A stretch of 64,000 bases of DNA from JACIYW01 sp014359745 (GTDB taxonomy: Bacteria; Pseudomonadota; Alphaproteobacteria; Rhodobacterales; Rhodobacteraceae), in assembly GCA_050433985.1 (NCBI GenBank), contig JBNPWE010000011.1:1-64000 (forward strand), read 5' to 3'. Under the pieces are notes generated by a model. That model searched no databases, had not been told where the DNA came from, and saw only the letters and a list, made by a program, of their open reading frames with translations. Each line of letters begins with the position of its first letter. The first letter of the stretch is position 1. The position numbers were made by a program, and so were the translations under genes. Of this stretch, positions 8,949 through 16,994 are shown in pieces.

Positions 8949-10543
8949 TGAGACGTATGGAAACCCGTATCCGCCCGGACTCGGCGGAGTTCAAGGCAGC
9001 CGCAGCCCGGATGCAGGAGGTCGTGAACCGGTTTCACGAAATGCAGGACAAGGCGCGTCATGACCGTCCCCAGCGCGATCTTGACCGGTTGAAGCGGCAG
9101 AACAAGCTTCTGGCGCGCCAGCGGCTGGAGCTGCTTCTGGATCCCGGCACGCCATTTCTGGAATTTTCAAGCCTGGCCGCGAACGACCTTTATGACGGCC
9201 AGGCACCGGGTGCCAACATCATCACCGGGGTCGGCGTGATTTCCGGGCGCGAGGTAGTCATCCACGCCGACGACAGCACCAACAAGGGCGGGGCGTGGTA
9301 TCCGATGTCGGTGCCAAAAATCGTGCGCGCACTGGAATTCGCGTTGGAAAACGAATTGCCCGTCGTGCATATCTGCGACAGCGCGGGCGGTTATCTTGAA
9401 GAAATGTCGGGCGTTTTTGCCCCCGGCGGGCGGGTGTTTCGCAATCAGTGCATCCTGTCGAAAAAGGGCATCCCGCAGGTTGCCATCGTCTGCGGCCATT
9501 GCACGGCGGGTGGGGCCTATGTGCCGGGGCTGTGCGAACATACCATCATCGTGCGTAACACCGGTGCAATCTTCCTGGGGGGGCCACCGCTGGTGAAGGC
9601 CGCCACCGGCGAAGAAGTCTCTGTCAACGACCTGGGCGGTGCCGACATGCACACCTCGATTTCGGGCACCGGCGACTATCCGGTGGATTCCGAAGAGGCG
9701 GGTATCACGCTGGCGCGCGAAATCGTCGGCACGTTCCCGCGCAAACCTCGCGCCTTCGATTGGGACGCCCCCGAACAACCCTACTACGACCCGCGGGAAA
9801 TTTATGGGATCGTTCCGACGGATTACCGTGTCCGTTTCGACATGCGCGAGGTCATCGCCCGCATCGTCGATGGGTCTCGGTTTCACGAATACCAGCCGAA
9901 TTACGGCATCACCCTAGTGACCGGCTATGCGCGCATCTGGGGCTGCAAGGTCGGGATTCTGGGCAATAACGGGGTGCTGTTCAACGACAGTTCTCTGAAG
10001 GCGGCGCATTTCATCCAACTGTGCAACCAAACCGGGACGCCGCTGATCTTTCTTCAGAATACCACCGGCTACATGATCGGCCGCGAATACGAGGAACGGG
10101 GCATCACCAAGGACGGGGCCAAAATGCTTATGGCGCAGGCCGGGTCAGAGGTGCCCAAGCTGACGGTGCTGACATCGGGTGCCTTCGGAGCGGGATATTA
10201 CGGCATGTGCGGGCGGGCATGGGATCCGCGGCTTATCATGTCGTGGCCCAATGCGCAGATGGGGGTGATGGGGCCGGAACAGGCCGCGCGCACGCTTGGC
10301 GACGTCAAACTGGCACAGATGCGCCTCGCCGATCCAGACCTCAGCGAAGGGTCAGTGCAGGAACTGCGCGACCGGGTGCGCGCCAAGGCCGAAAACGAAA
10401 CCTCGGCCTATTGGTTCACGTCGCGGCTTTATGACGATGGAATCATCGACCCGCTGGATACGCGCAACATGTTGGGGATCGCGTTGACCTGTGCGGCCGG
10501 CGTTGCCCCCAACGCGCCGCACTATGGTGTCTTCAGGATGTAA
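8948..10543 (+). CDS. Acyl-CoA carboxylase, carboxyltransferase (beta) subunit
   Basis: A 531-residue carboxyltransferase of the methylcrotonyl-/geranyl-CoA carboxylase beta family. It contains NKLLARQRLELLLDPGTPFLE, then DSAGGYLEEMS, VAIVCGHCTAGGAY, FLGGPPLVKAATGE, NNGVLFNDSSLKAAHF, LIFLQNTTGYMIG and MSWPNAQMGVMGPEQAA. Length and motif order fit MccB/AtuC (about 535 residues) rather than the 510-residue propionyl-CoA type. It would move carboxyl from biotin to the gamma carbon of a 3-methyl-enoyl-CoA. Methylcrotonyl- and geranyl-type substrates cannot be separated by eye. Confidence 0.93.
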   Translation: MRRMETRIRPDSAEFKAAAARMQEVVNRFHEMQDKARHDRPQRDLDRLKRQNKLLARQRLELLLDPGTPFLEFSSLAANDLYDGQAPGANIITGVGVISGREVVIHADDSTNKGGAWYPMSVPKIVRALEFALENELPVVHICDSAGGYLEEMSGVFAPGGRVFRNQCILSKKGIPQVAIVCGHCTAGGAYVPGLCEHTIIVRNTGAIFLGGPPLVKAATGEEVSVNDLGGADMHTSISGTGDYPVDSEEAGITLAREIVGTFPRKPRAFDWDAPEQPYYDPREIYGIVPTDYRVRFDMREVIARIVDGSRFHEYQPNYGITLVTGYARIWGCKVGILGNNGVLFNDSSLKAAHFIQLCNQTGTPLIFLQNTTGYMIGREYEERGITKDGAKMLMAQAGSEVPKLTVLTSGAFGAGYYGMCGRAWDPRLIMSWPNAQMGVMGPEQAARTLGDVKLAQMRLADPDLSEGSVQELRDRVRAKAENETSAYWFTSRLYDDGIIDPLDTRNMLGIALTCAAGVAPNAPHYGVFRM

Positions 10544-10597
10544 GGGAGTCGACAGGAGAGCGACGCCTGCGAAAGAAAGCGATGAGTGGAGGAACGA

Positions 10598-11383
10598 ATG
10601 TCTGACAAGAACGTACTGCTGGAAATCAAGAACGGTGTTGCGAGAATAACGATCGACAATGCGGAAAAACGCAATCCGCTGAACGTGCCGACCGTGGCGG
10701 AACTGATCGCGGCCTTCGAGGCGGCTCAGGCCGATGACGACGTTCTCGTCATCGTGCTGACCGGAGCCGGGGACCGCGCGTTCTGCGCGGGCGGAGACCT
10801 CAAGGCCGGCAAGGATGGCGGGCCGTTCACCGGCGACATCTCTCAGCCGGGGCATTTCGTCGTGCGCCTGTTTACCCTGATGGAAAACTGCAACAAGCCG
10901 ATCATCGGCCGGATCAATGGCCATGCCATGGGCGGCGGGTCCGGGCTTGTTTGCGCCTGCGACATCGCCGTCATGTCCAGCACCGCCAGGATCGCAACTC
11001 CCGAGGTCAAGATCGGTCTGTTCCCGATGATGATCATGCCGCAGATGATGCGGGTTATCCCGCGCCGCCGCTTGCTGGAAATGTATATCACCGGCGAACC
11101 CTGGAGTGCCGCGCAGGCGCTGGAATACGGCATCGTCAACTATGTGACGGAACCGGATGCGCTTGACGCCAAGGTGGAAGAGCTGACCAGCCTGATCACT
11201 GCCCGGTCTCCCTCGGCGGTCCGCCTCGGCAAGTATTCCTATCATGCGATGCAGGACATGACGATCGAACAACAGTTCCGCTTTGCCGAAACGATGCTGC
11301 CGCGCATCGCCACGACCGAGGATGCGCGCGAGGGTTTCTCGGCCTTTCTCGAGAAACGCGAGCCGAAATGGACAGGTAGATAG
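10598..11383 (+). CDS. Enoyl-CoA hydratase/isomerase family protein
   Basis: A 261-residue crotonase-fold protein. The first oxyanion element is DRAFCAGGDLKAG and the second block is GHAMGGGSGLVCACDIAV. The Glu usual in the GGGxEL position is Gly here, while the Glu in ATPEVKIGLFP is kept, so one of the two catalytic acids is missing. ATG 10598 has GTGGAGGA six bases upstream. As the gene after the carboxylase it fits a hydratase for the carboxylated product (methylglutaconyl-CoA or isohexenylglutaconyl-CoA type). It is the last intact gene of the + strand operon. Confidence 0.88.
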   Translation: MSDKNVLLEIKNGVARITIDNAEKRNPLNVPTVAELIAAFEAAQADDDVLVIVLTGAGDRAFCAGGDLKAGKDGGPFTGDISQPGHFVVRLFTLMENCNKPIIGRINGHAMGGGSGLVCACDIAVMSSTARIATPEVKIGLFPMMIMPQMMRVIPRRRLLEMYITGEPWSAAQALEYGIVNYVTEPDALDAKVEELTSLITARSPSAVRLGKYSYHAMQDMTIEQQFRFAETMLPRIATTEDAREGFSAFLEKREPKWTGR

Positions 11384-11414
11384 AAAGAGGGATTTATCGA
11401 CATCTGCGCATCGG

Positions 11415-11652
11415 GTGCGCCTCTGGTTCTGGGGCGATACGCCCGAGGCGGCCTATGGCGGGCACGCGCGAGGTGGGGCTCAAGATCGGCGCGATTCATG
11501 ACGACCGCGCCGCGCTTGACATCTTCGCCTGCGCGAGCGCGCCGATGACCATTCCCACTGCGCAGGGGCTGACCGGGTTCTTCGCCGGGCAGCCCAGGGT
11601 GCAGCCGGTGGTGCGGCTGGCAGATCTGGTCTGGGGACGATCCGGCGACAAG
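11415..11652 (+). pseudogene. Remnant of a second AtuA-type gene (frameshifted, truncated)
   Basis: Two adjacent + strand frames join into an AtuA-like stretch. From 11415 it reads VRLWFWGDTPEAAYGG. After a +1 shift near 11457-11463 it continues as REVGLKIGAIHDDRAALDIF, then AQGLTGFFAGQPRVQPVVRL and ADLVWGRSGDK, where similarity ends at about 11652. This corresponds to the region of AtuA just before the part seen at 1-305. An extra G in GGCGGGC explains the shift. No start codon or complete domain remains. Assignment rests on recalled family motifs, as the intact copy upstream is outside the window. The rest of the 448-base gap to the next gene shows only a run of ten C near 11791. Confidence 0.6.
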
Positions 11653-11831
11653 GATGGACCTGTTCTCGTCGATCCACTTCAATTTCGGGTTTTGGGTAGG
11701 GTCGGTATAGAGAAAAAGTTCAGCAACGGACAACTGTCCCTGACACAGGGGGGAGGCCGTACATCTCGCGCATCCGGTTCTCTATCCCTGCCCCCCCCCC
11801 GGTCGATGCGCCGCAACCTCGCCGCCTGACC

Positions 11832-12986
11832 TCACAGGCCCAGATCCTTCGCGATCGAGGTGCGCAGCACCTCGCTGGAGCCGCCTCCGATCCGCATCAG
11901 ACGCGAATCGCGATAATGGCGCTCCATCTGGAAATCCGGCGTCATGGAATAACCGCCCAGGATCTGCATCCCCTCGTCGGCCACGCGGAAATAGGCCTCG
12001 GAGGTGAACACCTTGGCCATCGAGGCCTCCTTGCGGCACTCGATGCCGGCATCGAGCCGCCGCGCCAGATCGTAGGTCAGCGTCCGCGCGGTGTGCACGG
12101 CGATCTGCATGTCGGCCAGCTTGTGCTGGATCACCTGGAACTTGCCTATGGGCTTGCCGAACTGCACCCTGTCCTTGGCGTATTGCAGGGCACAGTCCAG
12201 CGCCGCCTGGGCCGCGCCGGTGACCTGCGCGGCAAGCGAAAAACGCTCCTTGTTGAGGTTTGTCATCAGGTGTTTCCAGCCACCGTCAAGATCGCCCAGA
12301 AGGTCATCCTCGCTGACGCGCACATCCTCGTAGGTCACGCGGTTGGTGCCGACCGCGCGAAAGCACAAGGTCTCCAGCCGCTCGATCGTGACGCCGGGGC
12401 TCTTTGGGTCCACGAAGAACAGGCTGATGCCCTTGTGGGGCGGTGCCGAGGGATCGGTGCGCGTCACCAGAACCGTCCGGTCAGCGATGTCCACCTGCGA
12501 GTTGAATACCTTGGCGCCGTTGATCACGAAGCCGTCGCCGTCGCGAACCGCGCGGGTCTGCACGCCCGCCGCATCCGAACCGGCATTCGGCTCGGTCAGG
12601 CTCATCGACGACTTGAATTTCCCCGCGACGATCAGCGGCAGATACTTGCGCCGCTGCGCCTCGCTGCCATAGGTCAGAAGCGATTGCGCCCCGTGCACCG
12701 TGGCGCGGTAGAACAGGACAGCCAGTTCCAGCAGCCCGTAGGAAAGTTCTTCCTGGATGATGCCCAATTCCACAAAGCCCAGGCCAGAGCCGCCGTATTC
12801 CTCTGGAATCGCCACCCCCAGCCAGCCAAGCCCGGCCATCTTGTCGAAGGCATCGAGCGGAGCAATCTTTTCACGGTCACAACGCCGCGCATAGCTGTCG
12901 GGCACTTCCCTGCGCACGAAGTCGCGGACGGACTCGCGCAGCATCATCTGCTCGTCGGTAAATCCGAAATCACGATCGCCTGTCAT
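11832..12986 (-). CDS. Acyl-CoA dehydrogenase (branched-chain / citronellyl-CoA type)
   Basis: A 384-residue flavoprotein of the acyl-CoA dehydrogenase family. It has MSLTEPNAGSDAAGVQTRA (flavin and substrate contacts) and RVQFGKPIGKFQVIQ, then QILGGYSMTPDFQMERHYRD. The medium-chain catalytic Glu position (YEGTS) reads IGGGSSEV, so that Glu is absent. An alternative base is present in MTNLNKERF, as in isovaleryl-CoA dehydrogenase. ATG 12986 is preceded by GGGAGGAAAG. It is the last gene of the seven-gene - strand operon and would introduce the double bond before carboxylation (AtuD-like role inferred). Confidence 0.9.
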   Translation of the reverse strand: MTGDRDFGFTDEQMMLRESVRDFVRREVPDSYARRCDREKIAPLDAFDKMAGLGWLGVAIPEEYGGSGLGFVELGIIQEELSYGLLELAVLFYRATVHGAQSLLTYGSEAQRRKYLPLIVAGKFKSSMSLTEPNAGSDAAGVQTRAVRDGDGFVINGAKVFNSQVDIADRTVLVTRTDPSAPPHKGISLFFVDPKSPGVTIERLETLCFRAVGTNRVTYEDVRVSEDDLLGDLDGGWKHLMTNLNKERFSLAAQVTGAAQAALDCALQYAKDRVQFGKPIGKFQVIQHKLADMQIAVHTARTLTYDLARRLDAGIECRKEASMAKVFTSEAYFRVADEGMQILGGYSMTPDFQMERHYRDSRLMRIGGGSSEVLRTSIAKDLGL

Positions 12987-13014
12987 TCTTTCCTCCCTCC
13001 CTCATGTCCTGCCT

Positions 13015-14172
13015 TCAGCGCTGGGGAAACCGTCGACCGACCATCTCGGAGGTGATGTTCACCTTCTGCAGGTCGATATGCCCGCCGCCGATCCCCCATA
13101 CCCAGGAATCCCTTACCTTCTGCTCCATCGGGTATTCGGAATTGTAGCCGTTTGCGCCCATCACCTGGATGCCATGCGCGACCACCCGGCGCACCGCCTC
13201 GTTGGCAAAGCTCTTGGCAACGCTGGTATCCATGAGCGATGGCAGCCCGTCCTCGGCGGCCTGTGCCGCGCGATGGATCAGCAGGCGCATCGCCTCCACA
13301 TCCACCTTCATGTCTGCCAGCCGAAGCTGCACCGCCTGAAAATCCACGATCGGCTTGCCGAACTGGATGCGGCTCTGCGTATAGTCGAGCGCCACGTCAA
13401 GGGCACTGGCGGCAATCCCCAGCGCACAGGTGGCATTGCCAAGCCGCTCCATGTTGAACGAGCGCATCAGGTCGCGCACGCCGCCGGCCGGAACGACGAT
13501 GTTCTCCACCGGGATCTCCACGTTGTCGAGATAGATCTCGGCATTGTGGAAACCGCGCACGCCCATGAAAACCTCGGGCTTTCCGAAAGACAGGCCCGGT
13601 GTGTCCTTTTCGAGATACACCGCGCCCACGCCTGCCGCCCCCGGCTTGTCGGACAGCCGACAGTAGAGGACGTAGCCACGGGCGTGGCCCGCCCCGCTGC
13701 ACCAGCGCTTGACGCCGTTGATGACGATGCGGTCGTTCCTGATCTCGGCCCGGGTCGTGAGATCGGTCATGGCGGTGCCGACGTCGGGCTCCGACATCGC
13801 CACCGACACCATCATCTCTCCCGAGCAGACGCGCGGCAGCACCTGCGCCTTAAGCCTCTCCGGCCCATGATAAAGCAGCGTCTGGGTCGGGCCGCAATTG
13901 GCCTCGAAAACCGGAAAGGCCGCGGCGGGCGATACCTTGGCAAGTTCCTCGAGAACGATGAGGGCGTCCACCTTGCCGGCACCCAGGCCGCCATATTCCT
14001 CGGGGATGTTGATCCCCAGGAACCCAAGATCGCCCATCTGCCGCCGAACATCGTCGGGCACTGGTCCATTCGTGCGCTCGCAGTCCTTCGCCACATCCAC
14101 CAGAACGTCGCGGGCGAACTGCCGCGCCGTCTGCTGGAATTCGCGCTGCTGCTCATTCAGCCGGAAATCCAT
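13015..14172 (-). CDS. Acyl-CoA dehydrogenase, second paralogue
   Basis: A 385-residue acyl-CoA dehydrogenase. Features are VSVAMSEPDVGTAMTDLTTR, SRIQFGKPIVDFQAVQ and QVMGANGYNSEYPMEQKVRD. As in the neighbouring paralogue, the C-terminal Glu position is replaced (WGIGGGHID), and a Glu-Arg pair occurs in SFNMERLGNA. This suggests an isovaleryl-CoA-type active site and branched substrates. The genes are 28 bases apart and the SDR gene is 3 bases upstream. Two differing paralogues could form a heteromer or act on successive chain lengths. Confidence 0.9.
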   Translation of the reverse strand: MDFRLNEQQREFQQTARQFARDVLVDVAKDCERTNGPVPDDVRRQMGDLGFLGINIPEEYGGLGAGKVDALIVLEELAKVSPAAAFPVFEANCGPTQTLLYHGPERLKAQVLPRVCSGEMMVSVAMSEPDVGTAMTDLTTRAEIRNDRIVINGVKRWCSGAGHARGYVLYCRLSDKPGAAGVGAVYLEKDTPGLSFGKPEVFMGVRGFHNAEIYLDNVEIPVENIVVPAGGVRDLMRSFNMERLGNATCALGIAASALDVALDYTQSRIQFGKPIVDFQAVQLRLADMKVDVEAMRLLIHRAAQAAEDGLPSLMDTSVAKSFANEAVRRVVAHGIQVMGANGYNSEYPMEQKVRDSWVWGIGGGHIDLQKVNITSEMVGRRFPQR

Positions 14173-14175
14173 GGC

Positions 14176-14949
14176 TCATGCCACCAGCATGCCGCCGTCC
14201 ACCGGCAGGATCGCCCCCGAAATCGCCGATGCCTCGTCAGAACACAGGAACAGCGCCGCATTGGCGATTTCCTGCGGCTGGATCAGACGGCCCATCGGCA
14301 CGCGGGAGAGGAAGGCCTTCTCCAGATCCTCCGGCGCGATAAGGTCGGGATCGCGACCGATGAACGAGGGCCAGAGCGGCGTGTCCACCGGCCCAGGGCA
14401 GATCGCGTTGGCGCGGATGTTGTTCTTGCCATTCGCCAGGGCGATGCATTTGGCCAGAATCTGCAACCCCGCCTTCGCGATGGAATAGCTTGGCGAGGCC
14501 GGCGAGGCCTTCTCGCCCGAGATCGAACTGGTAAACAGCACCGCCCCGCCGCCAGCCTTGATCATGTGCGGCAGCACATGCTTGGCCCCGAAGAAGCCGC
14601 CCTTCACATGGATTGCGATCTGGCGGTCGAAATCGGCCTCGGTGGTCTTGTCGATGCTGCCCGCGCCGGCGATCCCGGCATTGTGCCAGAACACGTCGAT
14701 ACGGCCGAATGCCTTGATCGCGGCGTCGGTCATGGCCTTCAGGTCAGCCTCTCGGCCGGTATCGGCGCGCACAAAGATCGCCTCGCCGCCTGCCTTCCGG
14801 ATGCTCTCGGCCACCGCCTCGCCCGCCGTCTCGTTGATATCCACCACCACGAGCTTCGCCCCCTCGCGCGAGAACAGCTCGGCGGCCGACTTGCCCATCC
14901 CCGAGCCTGAGCCGGTGATGATCGAAACCTTGTCTTGCATACGTCCCAT
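14176..14949 (-). CDS. Short-chain dehydrogenase/reductase
   Basis: A 257-residue classical SDR. The dinucleotide loop is ITGSGSGMGKSAAEL, and VVDIN at the end of strand 2 has an acidic residue, favouring NAD. HNAGIAGAG and the catalytic set TSSISGEKASPASPSYSIAK (Ser, Tyr, Lys) follow, with CPGPVDTPLW after it. ATG 14949 has AAAGGAAAC upstream; an ATG three codons later is also possible. It lies between the TRAP permease and the dehydrogenase genes. A hydroxyacyl or alcohol oxidation step, as proposed for AtuB/AtuG, would fit. Substrate not known. Confidence 0.9.
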   Translation of the reverse strand: MGRMQDKVSIITGSGSGMGKSAAELFSREGAKLVVVDINETAGEAVAESIRKAGGEAIFVRADTGREADLKAMTDAAIKAFGRIDVFWHNAGIAGAGSIDKTTEADFDRQIAIHVKGGFFGAKHVLPHMIKAGGGAVLFTSSISGEKASPASPSYSIAKAGLQILAKCIALANGKNNIRANAICPGPVDTPLWPSFIGRDPDLIAPEDLEKAFLSRVPMGRLIQPQEIANAALFLCSDEASAISGAILPVDGGMLVA

Positions 14950-14989
14950 TGTGTTTCCTTTCTGTTCAGGTGGTTGTACCGGTCCAGGG

Positions 14990-16264
14990 TCAGCGGCCCA
15001 TCATTTCGGGGAGGTAGAGACTGAGACTGGGGAAGAAGAGAACCATGAGGGTCGCCACCACCAGCGCCGCCAGATAGGGCAGACTGCCCCGCACCACGAC
15101 GGCGATCGGCGCCCGGAACAAGCCCGACATGGCAAAGAGCGACATGCCGAAAGGCGGAGTGACCTGTGCCACCATCATCGCCGCCACAGTTATTACCGCG
15201 AAATGAATCAGGTTGATCTGCGCCGCGATCAGAACCGGGAGCAGGATCGGCACGGTGATATACATGATCGGCACGGGATCCATCACCATGCCGAGCAGCA
15301 GGTAGAGGATCACGATCGCCAGAAGCAGCATCTGCGGTGAAAGCCCGAGATGCGTGACGTAATCCACGAGGCTCTGCGGCAATTTGAGATAGGTGACCGT
15401 CACCGCCAGGATGGTCGCGCCACCGAGGATGATGAAGATCGCCGCAGTGCTGGCCATGGCGTCGCGCGCGCTTTTCACGAAATTGGCAAAGGTCAGCGTC
15501 CGGTACACGAACCCGCTGATCAGCAGCGAATAGACGATCGAGACCGCGGCTGCCTCGGTGGGGGTGAAAATGCCGCCATAGATGCCGCCCAGCACAATCG
15601 GCGGCATCAGCAGGACCGGGAAGGCATGCCTGAAGCTCACCCAGCGTTCCTGCCAGCCGACCGCAGGCTTCATCCGCATCCCTTCGCGGCGGGCCATCAT
15701 CACCGCCACCACGATCAGCATCAGTCCGGTGATGAGGCCGGGAATGATCCCCGCCATGAAATAAAGCGACACATCGCCCTGCACGAGCGAGGCGAAGAGA
15801 ACCATGTAGATGCTGGGCGGGATCATCTGGCCGATGGTGCCCGAACAGGCGATCAGCCCCATGCTCGAGCCCTTCGGATAGCCTTGGCGCAGCATTTCCG
15901 GGATGGCGATCGAGCCGATGGCCACCACGGTCGCGATCCCCGATCCCGAAAGCGCCCCGAAGATCATGCAGGCAAGAACCGCCGCCGCGGCCATGCCGCC
16001 GGGCAGATGCCCCACCAGATCGTCGAGAAAACGGAAAAGATAGCTGCTCGGCCCGCAATTCAGCATGATGTTGCCCGAGAAGATGAAGTAGGGCACCGCC
16101 ATCAGAACGAAGACATCCACCGACGTGTATATCTGCTGGGCCAGCATGGACAGTGGCAGGCCGAGTTCGACCAGGGCAAGATAGACCCCCGCTCCGGTGA
16201 GCGCCAGGAAAACCGGCGCGCCCAGAACCAACAGCACGACAAAAAGAAGCAGACCTATGGTCAC
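14990..16264 (-). CDS. dctM: TRAP transporter large permease (DctM family)
   Basis: A 424-residue protein with about twelve hydrophobic segments and normal DctM length. The N-terminal helix reads LLLFVVLLVLGAPVFLALTG. AVPYFIFSGNIML, GALSGSGIATVVAIGSIAIP and GTIGQMIPPSIYMVLFA are the conserved ion and substrate pathway motifs, and MVAQVTPPFGMSLFAMSG lies near the C-terminus. It follows the small permease gene by 12 bases. With the P and Q subunits it forms a sodium-coupled uptake system for an organic acid. Confidence 0.94.
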   Translation of the reverse strand: MTIGLLLFVVLLVLGAPVFLALTGAGVYLALVELGLPLSMLAQQIYTSVDVFVLMAVPYFIFSGNIMLNCGPSSYLFRFLDDLVGHLPGGMAAAAVLACMIFGALSGSGIATVVAIGSIAIPEMLRQGYPKGSSMGLIACSGTIGQMIPPSIYMVLFASLVQGDVSLYFMAGIIPGLITGLMLIVVAVMMARREGMRMKPAVGWQERWVSFRHAFPVLLMPPIVLGGIYGGIFTPTEAAAVSIVYSLLISGFVYRTLTFANFVKSARDAMASTAAIFIILGGATILAVTVTYLKLPQSLVDYVTHLGLSPQMLLLAIVILYLLLGMVMDPVPIMYITVPILLPVLIAAQINLIHFAVITVAAMMVAQVTPPFGMSLFAMSGLFRAPIAVVVRGSLPYLAALVVATLMVLFFPSLSLYLPEMMGR

Positions 16265-16276
16265 GGCAGTCCTTCC

Positions 16277-16852
16277 TCAGCTTTGCACATCATCTTCATG
16301 AATGTGTGGCCTTGCGGCGGGTGCATCCGGCGAGATCAGTGCAAGAAGTGTCCGTAGCACCTCTCCCGCGCCGAAAAGGAGCGCCATCCCCAGGCCGACC
16401 GGCACCGAAAGCGATGGCAGCCAGGCAGGCATTGTGCCACCGATCACCGTCATCTGATAGCGAAGAAGATCGGTGACCCAAGTCCAGCCCGAGCGGAAGA
16501 CGATGATGGCAACCATGAGAAACACCAGCGCCAGGACGAAGTGCAGCAGCCGGTTAAGCGTTGCGGACAGCGCCGTCGAGATCACGTCCACCCTGATGTG
16601 CTCATTCTTTCGCAGCAGCGGGCCCACAAACAGAAAGCAAGCATAAACCACGGTGTAACGAGAAATTTCCTCGATAATCTGGGCAGAAAACCCGAAACCG
16701 TAGCGCAACACGACGCTCATGAATGCCAACCCGGCGCTGATCACGATCATGATGACGCCGAACCAGTCAATCAGGGTTCCAAGCCGGCCCACGAGACGAT
16801 TCACAAGAATTGTGAGCGGCTCGAGCACGGGAACTGTCTGGCGGGATTCCAT
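16277..16852 (-). CDS. dctQ: TRAP transporter small permease (DctQ family)
   Basis: A 191-residue membrane protein with four predicted helices. RYTVVYACFLFVGPLLRKNEH and VDVISTALSATLNRLLHFVLA contain the DctQ pattern of a charged RKNEHIRVD loop. The open frame extends upstream to about 16951, but that region is an intrinsic terminator; ATG at about 16852 gives the conserved N-terminus MESRQTVPVLEPL. It joins the DctM subunit to form the TRAP membrane complex. Confidence 0.88.
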   Translation of the reverse strand: MESRQTVPVLEPLTILVNRLVGRLGTLIDWFGVIMIVISAGLAFMSVVLRYGFGFSAQIIEEISRYTVVYACFLFVGPLLRKNEHIRVDVISTALSATLNRLLHFVLALVFLMVAIIVFRSGWTWVTDLLRYQMTVIGGTMPAWLPSLSVPVGLGMALLFGAGEVLRTLLALISPDAPAARPHIHEDDVQS

Positions 16853-16949
16853 TACATCAACCTCTGCATTGCCTTGCTGAAAAGCCCCTGCACCCGATCG
16901 GTGCCCGGCACCTGGCCACAAGCGGCCTTCCCGCCTGGGCGGTCGCGGC

Positions 16950-16980
16950 AAAAAGGGCCCGGTCGGTGTGATCCGGGCCC
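16950..16980 (-). terminator. Intrinsic terminator between TRAP binding-protein and small-permease genes
   Basis: On the - strand GGGCCCGG is followed by a ten-base loop and CCGGGCCC, then five T. The arms are perfect. The hairpin sits just after the dctP stop (16995) and before dctQ. It should end most transcripts after the binding-protein gene, so that it is made in excess over the permeases. Confidence 0.75.
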
Positions 16981-16994
16981 CCTGTCTCTGCCGT

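Noticed and set aside
11455..11829. 124-codon + strand frame as an intact small gene
   Set aside because: Only its first 66 codons look like protein (AtuA-type) and it needs a frameshift upstream; the tail is low-complexity with a C-run.
13078..16357. Antisense frames over the acyl-CoA dehydrogenase, SDR and TRAP permease genes (610 and 335 codons)
   Set aside because: No recognisable protein features; the opposite strand has complete enzymes and transporters.
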